Below, one piece after another: positions 61,926 to 64,000 of a stretch of 64,000 bases of DNA (position 1 is the stretch's first letter; every line of letters starts with the position of its first letter). The notes beneath the pieces were generated by a model, which saw only the letters and a list, made by a program, of their open reading frames with translations, was not told the DNA's origin and did no database searches. The stretch is taken from positions 2,342 through 66,341 of the forward strand of contig DAVO01000014.1 in the NCBI GenBank assembly GCA_002509405.1, in the 5' to 3' direction. Made by a program: the position numbers and the translations under genes. This DNA is from Methanomassiliicoccaceae archaeon UBA72 (GTDB lineage Archaea; Thermoplasmatota; Thermoplasmata; Methanomassiliicoccales; Methanomethylophilaceae).

Positions 61926-64000
61926 GAGACCTCGTAGACCTTTATTTCACGGAACGCAACATAGTAAACCACCACGTATCCTCTTTCAACGACTTCTTGG
62001 CCACGTCCGACAACCCTGACAGCAGGATGCAGAGGATCGTCGACGACATACGCGTACCTACGGACGACACCGCACGCGGGACGATCAGGCTCGACCCGGA
62101 GCGCACCGGAGGAAGGAACATCGAGATCCGCATCGGAAGGGCAAGGACCGAGACGGGCGGCATCGACCCGGTCGCAAAGCCGACCGTGCGCATCGAGCCC
62201 CCCAAGGTGATGGAGGCCAACGGATACAGCCACGAACTGGTCCCTATGGAGGCCAGGCTCAGGAACCTCAACTATCTCTCGCCGGTTTACGTGCGTTTCG
62301 AGGTGTTCGAGGACGGAGAGGAGATGCCCATCCCCGAAGGGGACAAATGGATCAGGGTCGGGGACATGCCGATGATGGTCAAGTCCAAGGGGTGCAACCT
62401 CAACAGGGACGTTATGAGCTTCAGGCTCGACCACAACCTGTCCGAGGAAGAGTACCATAACGCCCTGATAACGAACAAGGAGGACCCTGAGGAGCCCGGA
62501 GGGTACTTCATAATAGGAGGGACCGAGAGGGCCCTGATCACGCTCGAAGACCTGGCGCCCAACAGGGTCATGGTCGAATACAACGAGAAGTACGGAGCGG
62601 CAATGGAGGCGGCCAAGGTATTCTCCCAGAGGGAAGGATACCGCGCCCTGACACTCGTCGAGAAGAAGAAGGACGGGATGCTCATGGTGTCCGTCCCCGT
62701 GGCATCCAGCTCCATCCCCCTCGTCGCCCTCATGAAGGCGCTGGGCATGGAGTCCGACCAGGAAATATTCGAAACGATCGTCTCCGACGACGCTATGACC
62801 AACACGGTCTACGCCAACATCGAGGCCTCGCTGGACAAGAAGACATATGCGCCAAACGGCTACCACACCACCGAGGACGCGATCCTGTTCCTCGAGAGGA
62901 ACTTCGCCGCAGGACAGGCCAAGGAATACAGGACCAAGAAGGTCGAGAGCATCCTCGACCACTCGCTGCTCCCCCACCTGGGCGACACTTCCGAGGACCG
63001 CATGAAGAAAGCGATTTACCTGGGCCGCATCGCCCGTTCGGTCCTGGAGCTCTCCCTCGGGAAGAGGAAAGAGGACGACAAGGACCACTACGCCAACAAG
63101 AGGCTCAAGCTGTCCGGGGACCTTATGGAGGACCTTTTCAGGACAAGCTTCAGCAGCCTCATGAAAGACCTCAAGTACCAGCTGGAGAGGAACTGGGGAA
63201 GGAAGAGGAACGAGCTCAACATCGCGTCCTCGATCCGCCCCGACCTGCTCACGCACAAGCTGCTCCACGCCCTGGCCACCGGAAACTGGGTGGGCGGGCG
63301 CGCCGGAGTTTCCCAGCTGCTCGACAGGACATCCAACCTATCCGCGATGTCCCACCTCAGGAGGATAACGTCCTCCCTGACCAGAAGCCAGCCTCACTTC
63401 GAGGCCCGTGACCTTCACCCCACCCAGTGGGGAAGGCTTTGCCCCTCCGAGACACCGGAAGGACAGAACTGCGGCCTGGTGAAGAACGCCGCCCTCATCA
63501 TCGACGTCTCCGAGGGATTCCCCGACCAGGACGTCAAATGGACGCTGCGCGACCTGGGCCTCGGCTCGGTCAAGGACAACGGGACCCGTGTCTTCGTCAA
63601 CGGAGACCTGGTCGGAACCCACGACTCCCCCAGGGACCTGGTGTCCCAGATAAGGGAGCGCAGGAGGGTGGGCATACTTTCTAACGAGATCAACATCCGC
63701 TACGACGAGGAGATGAACGAGGTCGTCATCAACTGCGACGAGGGCCGCCTCAGGCGCCCGCTCCTCATCCTCAAGGACGGCAGGACCGCCATCACGAGGA
63801 AGCACCTCGAGAGCATGCGCGAGGGGAAGGTCAAATGGAGCGACCTGTTCCGCGAGGGCATCGTCGAATGGATCGACGCAGAGGAAGAGGAGGACCTCCT
63901 GGTCCTCGTCGAACCCTACGAAGTCCCGGGAAGATGCGAGCACTGCAACCACACCCTCTCGCCCATGGACGCCGACTGGATGAACCCCGGCAGCGAAGCC
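61922..64000 (+). CDS. rpoB: RNA polymerase subunit B (5' part, runs off window)
   Basis: Second-largest subunit of archaeal RNA polymerase. The first 693 codons are visible, starting MRDLVDLYFTERNIVNHHVS. Conserved parts include PEEPGGYFIIGGTERALITLE, RTSNLSAMSHLRRITSSL and SETPEGQNCGLVKNAALI. Most methanogens split this gene into B'' and B' after roughly 500 codons; here the frame is continuous well past that point, as in Thermoplasmata. Coupled to rpoH by a 4-base overlap. Confidence 0.97.
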   Translation, partial: MRDLVDLYFTERNIVNHHVSSFNDFLATSDNPDSRMQRIVDDIRVPTDDTARGTIRLDPERTGGRNIEIRIGRARTETGGIDPVAKPTVRIEPPKVMEANGYSHELVPMEARLRNLNYLSPVYVRFEVFEDGEEMPIPEGDKWIRVGDMPMMVKSKGCNLNRDVMSFRLDHNLSEEEYHNALITNKEDPEEPGGYFIIGGTERALITLEDLAPNRVMVEYNEKYGAAMEAAKVFSQREGYRALTLVEKKKDGMLMVSVPVASSSIPLVALMKALGMESDQEIFETIVSDDAMTNTVYANIEASLDKKTYAPNGYHTTEDAILFLERNFAAGQAKEYRTKKVESILDHSLLPHLGDTSEDRMKKAIYLGRIARSVLELSLGKRKEDDKDHYANKRLKLSGDLMEDLFRTSFSSLMKDLKYQLERNWGRKRNELNIASSIRPDLLTHKLLHALATGNWVGGRAGVSQLLDRTSNLSAMSHLRRITSSLTRSQPHFEARDLHPTQWGRLCPSETPEGQNCGLVKNAALIIDVSEGFPDQDVKWTLRDLGLGSVKDNGTRVFVNGDLVGTHDSPRDLVSQIRERRRVGILSNEINIRYDEEMNEVVINCDEGRLRRPLLILKDGRTAITRKHLESMREGKVKWSDLFREGIVEWIDAEEEEDLLVLVEPYEVPGRCEHCNHTLSPMDADWMNPGSEA

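Overview
The window is chromosomal DNA of an archaeon, most likely a methanogen of the Thermoplasmata (Methanomassiliicoccales or a close relative). Archaeal marks include an A/V-type ATP synthase, Orc1/Cdc6, MCM, PriS, CDC48/VAT, prefoldin, L18Ae, TiaS, Trm56, archaeal FtsY and RpoH-RpoB, plus TATA boxes close to start codons. Several points narrow this down. There is a bacterial-type GyrB-GyrA pair. RpoB is not split at the place where most methanogens split it. An HdrD-like heterodisulfide reductase subunit is present. None of the 64 stop codons I checked is TAG, as in pyrrolysine-decoding archaea. No rRNA, insertion sequence, prophage or CRISPR array was seen.

Layout. 1-7400: the ATP synthase operon (H-I-K-E-C-F-A-B) reading leftward and cut off inside B. 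7400-10730: a visibly more AT-rich stretch with dCMP deaminase, an S26 signal peptidase, orc1/cdc6 bracketed by two inverted copies of a perfect 29-bp origin-recognition-box-like element, and two small membrane proteins. This is probably a replication origin. 10730-22430: tiaS, a bacterial-style thiolase, an M20 peptidase, ftsY-pfdA-rpl18a, a radical SAM protein, priS, a TatD-like hydrolase, a metallo-beta-lactamase protein, htpX and an Hps-RraA fusion. 22600-28300: a phosphatase-like protein that has lost its catalytic residues, then a tight cluster wHTH-mcm-DUF424-nmd3-fumarase alpha/beta. 28300-36800: a secreted/anchored protein, a very large Lhr-type helicase (about 1,790 residues), a Cys-containing regulator, an OGG1-type glycosylase and an endonuclease IV-like barrel protein.

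36800-46600: tRNA-Thr, methyltransferase-thiC, gyrBA with a palindrome against its promoter, tRNA-Phe, DUF531, purM and rlmE. 46600-52200: an anchored hypothetical protein, a second Lhr-type helicase, an HdrD-like protein with a repeat linker and a Vsr-like C-terminal domain, and two tRNAs (CAU and Asn). 52200-58900: small regulators, trm56, an HD hydrolase, PRC-barrel proteins, thioredoxin with a thioredoxin reductase lacking the NADPH motifs, HTH proteins and elp3. 58850-64000: a PRC-barrel protein, CDC48, tRNA-Lys, rpoH and the first 693 codons of rpoB.

Replication and repair functions (cdc6, priS, mcm, gyrBA, two helicases, ogg, an endonuclease IV-like protein) are spread through the window together with translation and tRNA-modification genes (tiaS, trm56, elp3, rlmE, rpl18a, nmd3, ftsY). 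Genes are densely packed; the only gap over 300 bases without a confident gene is the origin-like region at 10070-10416.
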